Below are positions 8,356-17,645 of a DNA stretch of 64,000 nt, piece after piece. Position 1 is the stretch's first letter, and the number at the start of each line of letters is the position of its first letter. Under the pieces are notes generated by a model. It worked only from the letters and a program-made list of their open reading frames with translations, was not told the DNA's origin and did no database searches. Origin of the DNA: JALEFZ01 sp039820545 (GTDB lineage Bacteria; Bacteroidota; Bacteroidia; J057); assembly GCA_039820545.1 (NCBI GenBank), contig JBCBPW010000015.1:33893-97892 (forward strand), in the 5' to 3' direction. Position numbers and translations under genes: made by a program.

Positions 8356-8588
8356 TGTCCACCTACTTAAGTAGGTGGACAGATAAAAACGGGTGATGTA
8401 GCATACGCTTTGAGCATGGGACTAAAGTCCACATGCTATACCACACTGTCCCTTCAGGACAATGAACCAGCTTTGAACCCTGAAAGGGTGACATCATGTA
8501 GGCTAGTGGTTTCAACCCTAGACTAAAGGAGAAATTTCTATCACCCCATTACATCTGTCCACTTACTTAAGTAGGTGGACAGATGTAA
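8356..8588. repeat. family A repeat bounded by palindromic ends
   Basis: Bounded at 8357-8380 by gtccacctacttaagtaggtggac and at 8549-8588 by a 40-bp near-perfect palindrome (one mismatched pair) built from ttacatctgtccac plus its complement. The ~200-bp interior has inverted and direct short motifs (gggactaaagtcc; tcccttcagga; accctgaaagggt) and no ORF. The palindromes look like head-to-head joins of the family A end taagtaggtggacagatgta. It has the appearance of a MITE-like or REP-like unit; no transposase is nearby. Confidence 0.75.
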
Positions 8589-8699
8589 TTAGGCTACGTA
8601 GAATATTACTAGGCCTTGATTATTCATACTTTAAATCTCATGTCTTGAACAAAGTGAAATCCCTCACGGGATGATCTCTTGCATCTGTCTGTCTACCTA
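8569..8699 (+). repeat. composite repeat: family A end plus family B copy 2
   Basis: Starts aagtaggtggacagatgtaa and ends gcatctgtctgtctacctat, a decayed inverted copy of the same end. Positions 8621-8690 inside it are a family B unit (catactttaaatctcatgtc, then gtgaaatccctcacgggat) with the hairpin ATCCC-TCAC-GGGAT. Family B can therefore sit inside a family A frame. Confidence 0.7.
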
Positions 8700-8707
8700 T
8701 TTCGTCC

Positions 8708-10438
8708 TTAAAGTTTTATCGCTTCATAAGCTTTCACACAATACTGGACACATTCTCTTACATAATCAGGTGAGAAGTCAAACTGTATACCTGCTTGTGC
8801 ATAGATGGCAGGTATAGGTTTTGTGTATCCCAGTTGCAGGGCTTCAAGATACATGTCGAGGCCTTTTTGAGCGTCTTCATGATAGTTGCGCCAGACGGCA
8901 AGTGCACCTAATTGGGCAATCGCATATTCGATGTAGTAGAAGGGCATCTCAAATACATGTCCCTGCTTCAACCACATCTTGCGTAGAATATCCTCGTAGC
9001 CTGTCCAGTCCACAAGATCTCCATGAAACCGCTTGTACAACCTGAAAAACTCATCATGTCGCTCTTCCTCTGAGGCTTCAGGATGGATGTATACCCACTG
9101 CTGGAAGGCATCGATTGTGGCGATCCATGGGAAAATATCAATGCAACGATCGAGTTGTTGTTTCATGGCACGGCTTCTGACCTGCTCGTCTTCATACACG
9201 ACGTGATACTGGTCTAGACAGATCAGTTCCATTGCCATCGAAGCAAGCTCTGCTACTTCAGAAGGGGTATACTTAAGAGAGTTGAGGACGATGTCTTTGG
9301 TGACAAAGGAATGAACGGCGTGTCCACTCTCATGAAACATGGTCGTCACATCCATCTGTGAACCTGCCGCGTTCATGAAAATAAATGGGATACCCGTCTC
9401 GAGCAGGGGATAATTATAGCCACCAGGTGCCTTTCCTACACGACTTTCCAGGTCTAGATACTCGCGCTGGTCCATGATTTCCAGCATCTTCCCAAGAGCA
9501 GGATTGATATTGCTTAGAACCGTGATGGCTTTCTCTTTGAGTTCCTGCGCAGTTTGGAAAGGGGTCAATTGATCTTCTCCATAGATATCTACCAAGAGAT
9601 CCCAAGGACGGAGCTTATCCACACCTAGGATTTCCTTTCTCCGCTTCATCATTTCCAAATAGACGGGCGTGACTTCTTTTTCTATGGCGTCGTGAAAGTG
9701 GGAAACGTCTTGGGTGGTGTAGTCAAACCTACCGAGTGCATCAAACTGGTAGCTGGTAAAGTCGGAGTAGTCCGCATTTTGGGCCATCTCATGGCGAAGC
9801 TTCACTAGCTGATCAAAAATCTGACTAGCTTCGGAAGCAATGCCTTCTCTTGCTTCGTTGACTTTGTGCCATATGGTCTCACGAAAGTCGCGATCCTGGC
9901 TTTCAAGTAGTTTAGAGGCTTGCTGCAGCGTCAGTGTTTCCTCATGATGACTGATGCTTAGACCTCCTTGTTTGGCTTGGTAGGCTTGCCGAAGTTCCTT
10001 AGCTTGGGTCGAAAGGGGGATGTTTGCCTCTCGATAAAGCTCAATATCTCGCTTTGTTTGACGCTTAAATGTTAAATATGGGTCATCTGGTAGCTGCTCA
10101 AAGTATGGACTTTCGAGACACTTTCTATTGAGCTTATCTTCGTATTTGATGACGTGAGGGGATATTTCTTTGACAAAAAACATCAAAGCATTTTTCAACT
10201 CTTCGTCTTGTGTGTTTCTTGTCTGTCGGATGTAGCGCCAAGCGCGATCTTCTTGTAGGACTGCTCCCAGCTCATCTCTATCTTTCAGGAACTTCACCAT
10301 CTCTTCTTGAGAGTCAATAGATCTTTTTAACAGTTGCTGGTAGTATGGTTCAAGGCTGGGCCAATCTTTTACTTCGAAATCTGGTGAGAGGAAACGACGT
10401 GCAGTTTTGGGATCTTTAAGCGTTAAATATTTTTCCAT
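8708..10438 (-). CDS. M3 family oligoendopeptidase (PepF-like)
   Basis: 576 residues, cytosolic, standard length for M3B oligoendopeptidases. These zinc enzymes cut short peptides (roughly 6-20 residues) released by other proteases. The zinc site HESGHAVHS (HExxH) is intact, and downstream SEVAELASMAME supplies the third ligand Glu. The C-terminal substrate-closing segments EMPFYYIEYAIAQLGALAVW and GYTKPIPAIY are well conserved. No signal peptide is present. The gene stands alone, divergent from the next gene and with the 8.2-8.7 kb repeat cluster directly downstream. Confidence 0.92.
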   Translation of the reverse strand: MEKYLTLKDPKTARRFLSPDFEVKDWPSLEPYYQQLLKRSIDSQEEMVKFLKDRDELGAVLQEDRAWRYIRQTRNTQDEELKNALMFFVKEISPHVIKYEDKLNRKCLESPYFEQLPDDPYLTFKRQTKRDIELYREANIPLSTQAKELRQAYQAKQGGLSISHHEETLTLQQASKLLESQDRDFRETIWHKVNEAREGIASEASQIFDQLVKLRHEMAQNADYSDFTSYQFDALGRFDYTTQDVSHFHDAIEKEVTPVYLEMMKRRKEILGVDKLRPWDLLVDIYGEDQLTPFQTAQELKEKAITVLSNINPALGKMLEIMDQREYLDLESRVGKAPGGYNYPLLETGIPFIFMNAAGSQMDVTTMFHESGHAVHSFVTKDIVLNSLKYTPSEVAELASMAMELICLDQYHVVYEDEQVRSRAMKQQLDRCIDIFPWIATIDAFQQWVYIHPEASEEERHDEFFRLYKRFHGDLVDWTGYEDILRKMWLKQGHVFEMPFYYIEYAIAQLGALAVWRNYHEDAQKGLDMYLEALQLGYTKPIPAIYAQAGIQFDFSPDYVRECVQYCVKAYEAIKL

Positions 10439-11072
10439 ATTTCTATTTAGGCATAAATGACTATCACGAACTACTTCATATGTATCTGGATATTCTGTGG
10501 GGAAATGATCATATCTGCTACAGATTCAAAAAATGATCACAGATTTTTTATAGTCCATAAGTAGCAAGGTAAAGATCAGACGTTCACGTGTCAACAGTCA
10601 GTATCTAATCATATTTAAGATATCTGATTTCTTCTGACTTCTTACTTATCAACTTGATTTCTCTACAAAATGATTCGTGATAAAGTCTATACAGTTGAAA
10701 AGAAAAGACCTGACAAATCTTTCGACTTATCAGGCTCATTTGCACACAGCTTTTTTGGTAAATAATTCCCTAACACTCACGTGCAATATGAGACTATTGG
10801 TCTTCACCACAATGGAAAAGACACACCCAAAAGTAACGTTAAAACCCCTACTTTTTAGACACTTTGGCGAAAATCTATCAAAGGACTAGTTAAGCTACAA
10901 CTTGATCCTGATGGGTATAAGTAGCTTTTAGTCAGTGAGTTGTTCTTTAATTTTTTGTAATAAAAAACATCTTAAAAAAATTTAAATAGCCTCTTTCTCT
11001 GAAATAATGGTAACTTTTATATATTTAGTAAAGCTCAATTTTAGTTGTACTCTTCCCAAATAATTCTTCTCC
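10439..11072. other. AT-rich divergent intergenic region
   Basis: 634 bases between the start of the M3 peptidase gene and the TTG start at 11073. It is strongly AT-rich from ~10920. A 70-codon frame inside (10677-10889) has no coding look. No convincing -7/-33 pair, hairpin or RNA gene was found. Confidence 0.6.
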
Positions 11073-12569
11073 TTGGACCGGATCAGACAGTTATATCAAG
11101 TTTTTTCGAAAACAGAAGTCCGATACCTGAAGCAATATTTAGACGCTTTTCACGCCAAAGGAGCTAACAAATCCCTCGAGCTGATTGAAATCTTGGATAA
11201 AAATCCCGAGATCACAAATAGAGAAATGGCCGAGCGTCTCTATGGCAATCCCAAGTCCAAGGCATTCAGCATGCTCAAAAGCCGTCTGTATGAGCGAATG
11301 CTGGAGACCCTCACCCTGAGTGTCAATTTTCAAAACAACCCTGCACTCAAGGAAGATAGTACGGCCTATGAATCCGTCAGCTTGAGTAAAATGATTACCT
11401 ATGGGATCATGCTGAAGAAGAGAGGACTCAAGAATCAATCACGGGAAATGTTTGAGAAGATCATCAAGGATGCAGACCAGACGGTTTTGCCCGAATTTAA
11501 TCTGAGTGCCTTGATCAGCTTGCGCAATCTCTCCAACTCTTTTGAGGAAGTAGAAAAGGAAATTAATCCGCAAATCGACCTCGCTTTTGAGCGGTACAAA
11601 ATAGATGCAATGGGCGTGGGGATGATGCGTTCATTTATTCTTCATCGTGGGGAAACCAATCATCCTGTTTCCGAAAGTTTGGTTAGGTTGAAGAAGGACA
11701 TAGACATCCTAGAAGAAAGTCTGGCAAAGACCTATAGTCCGCGAGCGGATTACTACAGGTTGCAGCTCTATTACTCCTTTTATGCATTTTCGAAAGATAT
11801 GCCCTCGGTACGATCGGTCCTTCAGGAAATCATCGATCTTGTAGAGCGGTATCCTAAGCTGAGTACGAATAATAGAAAAGGGATTTTGCTCATGCGTCTA
11901 AGCAATGTGGCACTCAACCAAGGGAACTACCAAGAAGCGATTGACGCCTCTCAAAAATCCATGAATATGCTCTATCCCAAGAGCCCTAATTATTTCTCGG
12001 CAACTCTCCTGAGCATCATGGCCTACATACTCACGGGGCGGCTGAGTGAGTTGGAGGAACTTTTTCTCAAGCTTGATTGGTTCATCAAGTTTCCTCAAAG
12101 CCCCCAGCAAGTGGGACAATTCCATTTCTTCAAAGCCTCCAAAGCATACCTCGAAAAGGATCTGAAAGGGGCACAGCGGTACCTTCAAAGTACCAATGAT
12201 CTCTTGAAAGACAAAGAAGGTTGGAACCTTGCCGTGCGTGTGATGGAAATGATGATTCTTGTGGATCTCGGAGAAGATGATTTGCTGTACAATCGTCTGG
12301 AAAGCTTTCGCAAGCACATGAGTAAGTACAATATTCCCCCGAGGTTACAGACTACCTATCGATTGTTGTTGTCGACCTCTCGAAATGCCCTCAATTTCAA
12401 AGTAGTGTGGGAAGAGTCTAAAGAGATCATCGAAGAAATGCGTCAGACCCATCCATGGAGTATTCAGACCTATGAATTCCTCCCTTTTGATGTCTGGTTG
12501 GAAACGAAAGTCAAAAATATCCCTTTTTATCCCACCTTACTCCAAGTATTGTCTACCCCTAAGACTTAG
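11073..12569 (+). CDS. Helical-repeat (TPR-like) cytosolic protein
   Basis: 498 residues, almost all alpha-helical, no signal peptide or membrane segment. Residues ~1-80 (IRQLYQVFSKTEVRYLKQYL ... EMAERLYGNPKSKAFSMLKSRLYERML) are a conserved N-terminal module of a Bacteroidota family without known function. Residues ~120-420 contain TPR-like helix pairs (ALNQGNYQEAIDASQKSMNM; KASKAYLEKDLKGAQRYL). The start is TTG: the frame has a stop at 11061-11063 and the next Met is at codon 52, inside the conserved module. It is probably a scaffold or regulatory protein. It is single and upstream of icmF, with a weak hairpin (gggatt-tttg-aatccc, 12612-12627) between them. Confidence 0.75.
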   Translation: MDRIRQLYQVFSKTEVRYLKQYLDAFHAKGANKSLELIEILDKNPEITNREMAERLYGNPKSKAFSMLKSRLYERMLETLTLSVNFQNNPALKEDSTAYESVSLSKMITYGIMLKKRGLKNQSREMFEKIIKDADQTVLPEFNLSALISLRNLSNSFEEVEKEINPQIDLAFERYKIDAMGVGMMRSFILHRGETNHPVSESLVRLKKDIDILEESLAKTYSPRADYYRLQLYYSFYAFSKDMPSVRSVLQEIIDLVERYPKLSTNNRKGILLMRLSNVALNQGNYQEAIDASQKSMNMLYPKSPNYFSATLLSIMAYILTGRLSELEELFLKLDWFIKFPQSPQQVGQFHFFKASKAYLEKDLKGAQRYLQSTNDLLKDKEGWNLAVRVMEMMILVDLGEDDLLYNRLESFRKHMSKYNIPPRLQTTYRLLLSTSRNALNFKVVWEESKEIIEEMRQTHPWSIQTYEFLPFDVWLETKVKNIPFYPTLLQVLSTPKT

Positions 12570-12823
12570 GAAACCCCAACAACTCCCACATCTTATCTTG
12601 CACTTAATACAGGGATTTTTGAATCCCCAGTTTCGTCACGTATTTTTGGGGTTGATAAAGAAGGGATAAATGTTTGCCAAACAACTTGCTGACACGATGT
12701 GTATAGATAGGTGGAAATTGGCCATCCTATGTCTCCTTCAAAAGAGGAAATGATCAGACTTTTGATGAAACCATCCCCTTTATCAGCTTTCGCTCAAAAT
12801 AGAGACTACTACCAAAATATTTT

Positions 12824-15800
12824 ATGAGTACGCATTCTATTACGCCCTACAAACCCCAGCACAAAGTCCGAATCGTCACTGCTGCTTCGCTTTTTGATGG
12901 TCATGACGCGGCCATTAATATCATGCGACGCATTCTGCAATCCTCTGGTGCAGAGGTGATTCACTTAGGACACAACCGCTCTGTAGAAGAAATCGTCAAC
13001 ACGGCGATTCAAGAAGATGCCCAAGCCATCGCCATTACCTCTTACCAAGGGGGGCACGTAGAGTTTTTCAAGTATATGTATGATCTACTCCGCGAGCGCA
13101 ATTGTGGACATATCAAAATATTTGGTGGAGGGGGAGGAACCATTCTGCCGACAGAGATACTCGAACTACATGAGTATGGGGTAGATCGCATCTACTCGCC
13201 TGACGATGGTCGTGAGATGGGGCTACAAGGGATGATCAATGACCTCTTGCAAGAAGCCGATTTTCCCACAGGTAATTTGTCTGTAGATCGTTGGAAGACG
13301 GCGATAGACAAAGCCTATGGAGGAAGTGAGGAGAATGGGGGAGGAACAGCAATTTTGACTCAGGTGCGTCAAAAGATACATCCAAGAGCCATTGCACGTC
13401 TGATCTCTGCCGTAGAAAATACCCCTGAACTAGTAGAACCCATCATGGATGATGTCCACAAGAGGCAGGAAGGGCTGACCATGCCTCCTGTATTAGGAAT
13501 CACAGGTACAGGTGGTGCAGGGAAATCATCACTTGTGGATGAGTTGATTCGCCGATTCTTGATGGACTTCAAGGACAAGCACATTGCGGTAGTATCCGTA
13601 GACCCCTCCAAAAGAAAAACAGGCGGAGCCTTGCTGGGAGATCGTATCCGTATGAATGCTGTCTACAACGACCGCGTCTACATGCGTTCGCTGGCTACGC
13701 GGCAGTCCAATCTGGCGCTGTCCAAGCATATTCCCGAAGTCATGAACATCCTTAAGGTGGCGCAATTTGACTTGATCATCTTGGAGACTTCAGGGATTGG
13801 ACAATCCGATACAGAGATCATCGACTATTCTGATGTTGCACTCTATGTCATGACACCAGAGTATGGAGCTGCGACGCAGTTGGAGAAGATCGACATGCTC
13901 GACTACGCGGATCTGATCGCATTGAATAAATTCGACAAGCGTGGGGCACTTGATGCCATCCGCGACGTCCGTAAGCAGTACCAGCGCAATAATGGACTGT
14001 GGGATGCAGATCTGGATGATATGCCTGTCTATGGCACCATCGCCTCCCAGTTCAATGATCCTGGCATGAACCGTCTCTACCGTGCCATTATGAACAAGGT
14101 CGCAGAGAAAACCAACGCAGACTTGGGCACAGAGTGGATGGCCAATGATGAACCATCTGAAAAGATTCATATCATCCCTCCTAGACGTGTACGTTACCTA
14201 TCGGAGATCACCGAAACCATCCGTGATTACAATGAGGAGGTGGTCGAGCAAGCAGAGGTCGCGCAAAAACTCTTTGGACTGCAAAAATCTATCGACACCC
14301 TTCGTGATTCGGATATTGAGGACAAGGACCGTCTGATCAAAGGTCTGCAAGAAACTTACGAGCAGGTAGCCATGAGCTTGCAGAAGTCTTATCAGCTTGT
14401 ACTTGATGATTGGAGTGAGAAGAAAGCAGCTTACGAGGCAGACGAGTTTGTCTATCAAGTAAGAGGAAAAGACATCAAGGTCCAGACCTATACGGAGTCG
14501 CTTTCACACAATAAAATCCCCAAAGTCGTGCTTCCCCAGTATGAGGCATGGGGAGATATTTTGAAATGGGCTTCTCAGGAAAATGTACCAGGAGAATTTC
14601 CCTTTACAGCGGGAGTATTTCCCTTCAAGCGTGAGGGAGAAGATCCAACCCGTATGTTTGCAGGTGAAGGAGGTCCCGAGCGTACCAATAAACGCTTTCA
14701 CTATGTATCCCTCGGCATGCCAGCCAAGCGTTTGTCTACCGCCTTTGACTCTGTGACGCTATACGGGGAAGATCCCGATTACCGTCCAGATATTTATGGG
14801 AAAGTAGGAAATTCAGGGGTATCGGTTTGCTGCCTTGACGATGCGAAGAAATTATATTCAGGCTTTAACCTCTGCGATCGCGCCACCTCTGTATCGATGA
14901 CGATTAATGGCCCTGCGGCTACCGTTTTGACTTTCTTCCTCAATGCAGCCATTGATCAGCAGTGTGAGTTGTACATCAAGGAAAAGGGACTGGAGGCTGA
15001 GGTGAAAAATAAAATTGAGGCCATCTACAGAGAAAAAGGAAAGCCTGTACCTACCTACAATGGTCCGCTACCTGAGGGAAATGATGGCTTGGGTTTGATG
15101 CTGCTAGGTGTGACGGGAGATCAGGTGCTTCCTTTGGAAGTCTACCATGAAATTAAGACGGCTACGCTTACTAAGGTAAGGGGAACTGTGCAGGCAGACA
15201 TTCTCAAAGAGGATCAGGCACAAAATACCTGCATTTTCTCTACTGAGTTTTCCCTCAAGCTCATGGGGGATGTACAGGAGTATTTCATCAACCAGAATGT
15301 CCGCAACTTCTACTCTGTCTCGATTTCGGGTTATCACATTGCAGAAGCAGGTGCCAATCCGATTACGCAACTGGCCTTCACACTTGCCAATGGTTTCACC
15401 TTCTTGGAGTACTATGCAAGCCGAGGCATGGACATCAATAAGTTCGCGCCCAACTTCTCCTTCTTCTTCTCCAATGGGGTCGATCCTGAGTATGCAGTTA
15501 TTGGCCGTGTGGCGCGACGCATCTGGTCCAAAGCCCTCAAGCTCAAGTACAAAGCCAATGCGCGCGCGCAAAAGTTGAAGTATCATATTCAAACTTCGGG
15601 TCGTTCGCTACATGCTCAGGAGATCGGCTTCAACGACATCCGTACTACACTTCAGGCATTGTATGCCATCTACGACAACTGTAACTCGCTCCATACCAAT
15701 GCCTATGACGAGGCCATCACGACGCCTACAGAGGAGTCTGTGCGTAGAGCGATTGCCATTCAGCTCATCATCAACCGTGAGCTGGGCATGACGAAAAATC

Positions 15801-16279
15801 AGAATCCCTTGCAAGGGTCTTTCATCGTGGAGGAATTGACGGATCTGGTAGAAGAAGCTGTCATGATGGAGTTTGATCGGATCACTGAGCGTGGAGGTGT
15901 CCTGGGCGCGATGGAGACGATGTACCAGCGTGGCAAAATCCAGGAGGAGTCGCTTTATTATGAGCGCCTCAAGCACAGCGGAGAACTGCCCATTGTGGGT
16001 GTCAATACGTTCCTCTCGGATCAAGGATCGCCTACAGAGATTCCAGGAGAAGTCATCCGTGCTACTAAGTCAGAAAAAGAATACCAGATCAACCAGCGCA
16101 AGGCCATACAAGCTGCTAACGCTGATCAGATCAAGGAAGCGCTTCTCGACCTACAGCATCGCGCCATCACCAATCAAAACATCTTCGAAGGACTGATGGA
16201 GGCAAGTAAGTATGCCACTTTGGGGCAGATTACGCATGCTTTGTATGAGGTCGGCGGACAGTATAGAAGGAATATGTAG
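12824..16279 (+). CDS. icmF: Fused isobutyryl-CoA mutase with MeaB-like GTPase
   Basis: 1151 residues with the full IcmF order: B12-binding domain (~13-150, LFDGHDAAINIM giving the DxHxxG-type base-off His, then GGGGG), MeaB-like G-protein (~225-430, P-loop GTGGAGKSS, NKFD for guanine), helical linker, and the (beta/alpha)8 mutase domain (~560-1151, SISGYHIAEAGA). It interconverts isobutyryl-CoA and n-butyryl-CoA with adenosylcobalamin, and the GTPase loads and protects the cofactor. Two residues argue for this rather than methylmalonyl-CoA mutase: Phe in GVFPFK (F599) where MCM has the TMY-region Tyr, and Gln800 in AQNTCIF where MCM has Arg in VRNTYIF. It is followed by a strong terminator. 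Confidence 0.95.
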   Translation: MSTHSITPYKPQHKVRIVTAASLFDGHDAAINIMRRILQSSGAEVIHLGHNRSVEEIVNTAIQEDAQAIAITSYQGGHVEFFKYMYDLLRERNCGHIKIFGGGGGTILPTEILELHEYGVDRIYSPDDGREMGLQGMINDLLQEADFPTGNLSVDRWKTAIDKAYGGSEENGGGTAILTQVRQKIHPRAIARLISAVENTPELVEPIMDDVHKRQEGLTMPPVLGITGTGGAGKSSLVDELIRRFLMDFKDKHIAVVSVDPSKRKTGGALLGDRIRMNAVYNDRVYMRSLATRQSNLALSKHIPEVMNILKVAQFDLIILETSGIGQSDTEIIDYSDVALYVMTPEYGAATQLEKIDMLDYADLIALNKFDKRGALDAIRDVRKQYQRNNGLWDADLDDMPVYGTIASQFNDPGMNRLYRAIMNKVAEKTNADLGTEWMANDEPSEKIHIIPPRRVRYLSEITETIRDYNEEVVEQAEVAQKLFGLQKSIDTLRDSDIEDKDRLIKGLQETYEQVAMSLQKSYQLVLDDWSEKKAAYEADEFVYQVRGKDIKVQTYTESLSHNKIPKVVLPQYEAWGDILKWASQENVPGEFPFTAGVFPFKREGEDPTRMFAGEGGPERTNKRFHYVSLGMPAKRLSTAFDSVTLYGEDPDYRPDIYGKVGNSGVSVCCLDDAKKLYSGFNLCDRATSVSMTINGPAATVLTFFLNAAIDQQCELYIKEKGLEAEVKNKIEAIYREKGKPVPTYNGPLPEGNDGLGLMLLGVTGDQVLPLEVYHEIKTATLTKVRGTVQADILKEDQAQNTCIFSTEFSLKLMGDVQEYFINQNVRNFYSVSISGYHIAEAGANPITQLAFTLANGFTFLEYYASRGMDINKFAPNFSFFFSNGVDPEYAVIGRVARRIWSKALKLKYKANARAQKLKYHIQTSGRSLHAQEIGFNDIRTTLQALYAIYDNCNSLHTNAYDEAITTPTEESVRRAIAIQLIINRELGMTKNQNPLQGSFIVEELTDLVEEAVMMEFDRITERGGVLGAMETMYQRGKIQEESLYYERLKHSGELPIVGVNTFLSDQGSPTEIPGEVIRATKSEKEYQINQRKAIQAANADQIKEALLDLQHRAITNQNIFEGLMEASKYATLGQITHALYEVGGQYRRNM

Positions 16280-16284
16280 AATGT

Positions 16285-16330
16285 AGATCCTGTGGATATG
16301 CGATGAATTGCGTATCCACAGGATCTTTTT
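16285..16330 (+). terminator. Intrinsic terminator of icmF
   Basis: Perfect 14-bp stem agatcctgtggata / tatccacaggatct (16285-16298 with 16313-16326) followed by five T. It starts six bases after the icmF stop, so the CoaD-CoaE gene 120 bp downstream should have its own promoter. Confidence 0.85.
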
Positions 16331-16450
16331 CTCGACATCCCAATAAACCTATATCTTCGCTGAGGGCTCCCTCTACTTTTCCTTGTATTCCCCATTTCCG
16401 AATCCCATCGACTTTGTGTAGCTTCTGATAGAACAATCATCAGAGCAGAC

Positions 16451-17596
16451 ATGAAAAAAGCTATTTATGGATTTTCGGGCGATCCCATTACGTATGGGCA
16501 CATAGACATCATCCAGCGTGCGCTCGACATCTTTGGGGAGCTGACGGTAGGGATAGGGATGAATCCAGCTAAAAAATACTTCTTTTCGCTCGAAGAGAGG
16601 CGTCAAATCGCTGCCAGCTCCCTCCAAAATCTTCCAGGAGTCGACGTCATTGCTTTCAAGGGTTTGCTTGTAGACTATGCGTATGAAAATGGGATTTCCA
16701 CAGTTATCCGTGGCATCCGCAACAGCGAGGACCTCAACTACGAGATGATGCTCCATCAGGTGGGAGCTAGTCAGCGCCAACAGGTGGATACGATTTATTT
16801 TCCTGCTCGTCAGTCGCTCATGCATATCAGTTCGGGAGCGGCCAAAGCGCTTCAGTTGGAGCAAGGGCTCATCCATGAGTACGTCCCGCTTTGTGCCAAG
16901 CAGAAGCTGGAAGAGCGGCTCTCAGGTCAATACATTGTCAGTGTTACTGGGGAGATTGGTGTGGGGAAGTCCTACATCAGCCATCAATTGCAGGAGATAG
17001 GGAAAGCCCAAGATATACCTGTTCACGTCATAGATATAGACAAAATAGGCCATCAGATTTTAGGAGAATTGAAAGAACCCATTTACCAGGAGACGCGCCA
17101 GGATATTGCCGCTCACTTTGGTTCTGAATTTTTGACTCCACAGGGTTTTGTTGACAGGAAGGCTTTGGGGAAAATCATCTTTCGCTCTTCAGAGAAGCTG
17201 CAACAGTTCAATGAGATGCTTTACAAGCCACTCCTCCTGCGATTGAGGAGGGAATTATATGGCAAGAGAGGATTGATTTTGTTAGACTCGGCTCTGATGT
17301 CGGAGACAGGGATGAGCTACCTCTCCAACAATCACATCATTTTGGTATCCGCTCAAGCTGAGATCCAGAAGCAGCGACTTACAGATCGTGGATACACCGA
17401 CTGGCAGATCCAAAATCGTATGAATAGCCAGTTTACACATGATCTCAAAGAGGAGATGATACTCGAGAGTATTCGGAAAACTTGTCATGGGAAGATCTGG
17501 AAGATAGACAACTCATCTTCGGAGAGCTTCCTCCCGATTCAGCAGCTTTTTAGGCAGATTGTCTCCGACATGCGTATAGGAGAGAAGAAAGCCTAA
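16451..17596 (+). CDS. Bifunctional phosphopantetheine adenylyltransferase / dephospho-CoA kinase fusion
   Basis: 381 residues in one uninterrupted frame. Residues 1-~155 are CoaD (PPAT): YGFSGDPITYGHIDII supplies the T/HxGH nucleotide site (T14, H17), then FSLEER, VIRGIR (87-90), NYEMMLHQV and HISSGAAKAL. Residues ~160-381 are CoaE (DPCK): P-loop GEIGVGKS (167-174), DIDKIGHQIL, VDRKALGKIIF, MLYKPLLLRLRREL, LLDSALM, and the lid RLTDRGYTDWQIQNRMNSQ. The two halves would catalyse 4'-phosphopantetheine to dephospho-CoA to CoA. Most bacteria encode these as separate proteins; the order matches animal CoA synthase. Departures are GFSGDP in place of the usual PGSFDP and a shortened ISS loop. The cytosolic gene is next to the CoA-ester mutase icmF. 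Confidence 0.92.
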   Translation: MKKAIYGFSGDPITYGHIDIIQRALDIFGELTVGIGMNPAKKYFFSLEERRQIAASSLQNLPGVDVIAFKGLLVDYAYENGISTVIRGIRNSEDLNYEMMLHQVGASQRQQVDTIYFPARQSLMHISSGAAKALQLEQGLIHEYVPLCAKQKLEERLSGQYIVSVTGEIGVGKSYISHQLQEIGKAQDIPVHVIDIDKIGHQILGELKEPIYQETRQDIAAHFGSEFLTPQGFVDRKALGKIIFRSSEKLQQFNEMLYKPLLLRLRRELYGKRGLILLDSALMSETGMSYLSNNHIILVSAQAEIQKQRLTDRGYTDWQIQNRMNSQFTHDLKEEMILESIRKTCHGKIWKIDNSSSESFLPIQQLFRQIVSDMRIGEKKA

Positions 17597-17606
17597 AACA
17601 GAAGAA

Positions 17607-17645
17607 GGGGTCTCCAACCATTCATTTGAATGTCTGGAGTCCCCC
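17607..17645 (+). terminator. Hairpin after the CoaD-CoaE gene
   Basis: ggggtctccaaccattc and gaatgtctggagtcccc pair over 17 positions with three mismatches around an attt loop, 11 bases after the stop. There is no T-run, so it may be an mRNA end stabiliser rather than a classical intrinsic terminator. Confidence 0.4.

Noticed and set aside
8356..8699. Possible CRISPR array
   Set aside because: Repeats are inverted ends of interspersed elements, not evenly spaced direct repeats with unique spacers; no cas genes.
10677..10889. 70-codon frame in the 10.4-11.1 kb gap
   Set aside because: Composition and codon pattern like the surrounding AT-rich DNA; no start signal or known motif.
12824..16279. 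Methylmalonyl-CoA mutase with chaperone
   Set aside because: Domain order and the Phe599/Gln800 signature fit IcmF; methylmalonyl-CoA mutase has Tyr and Arg at those sites.
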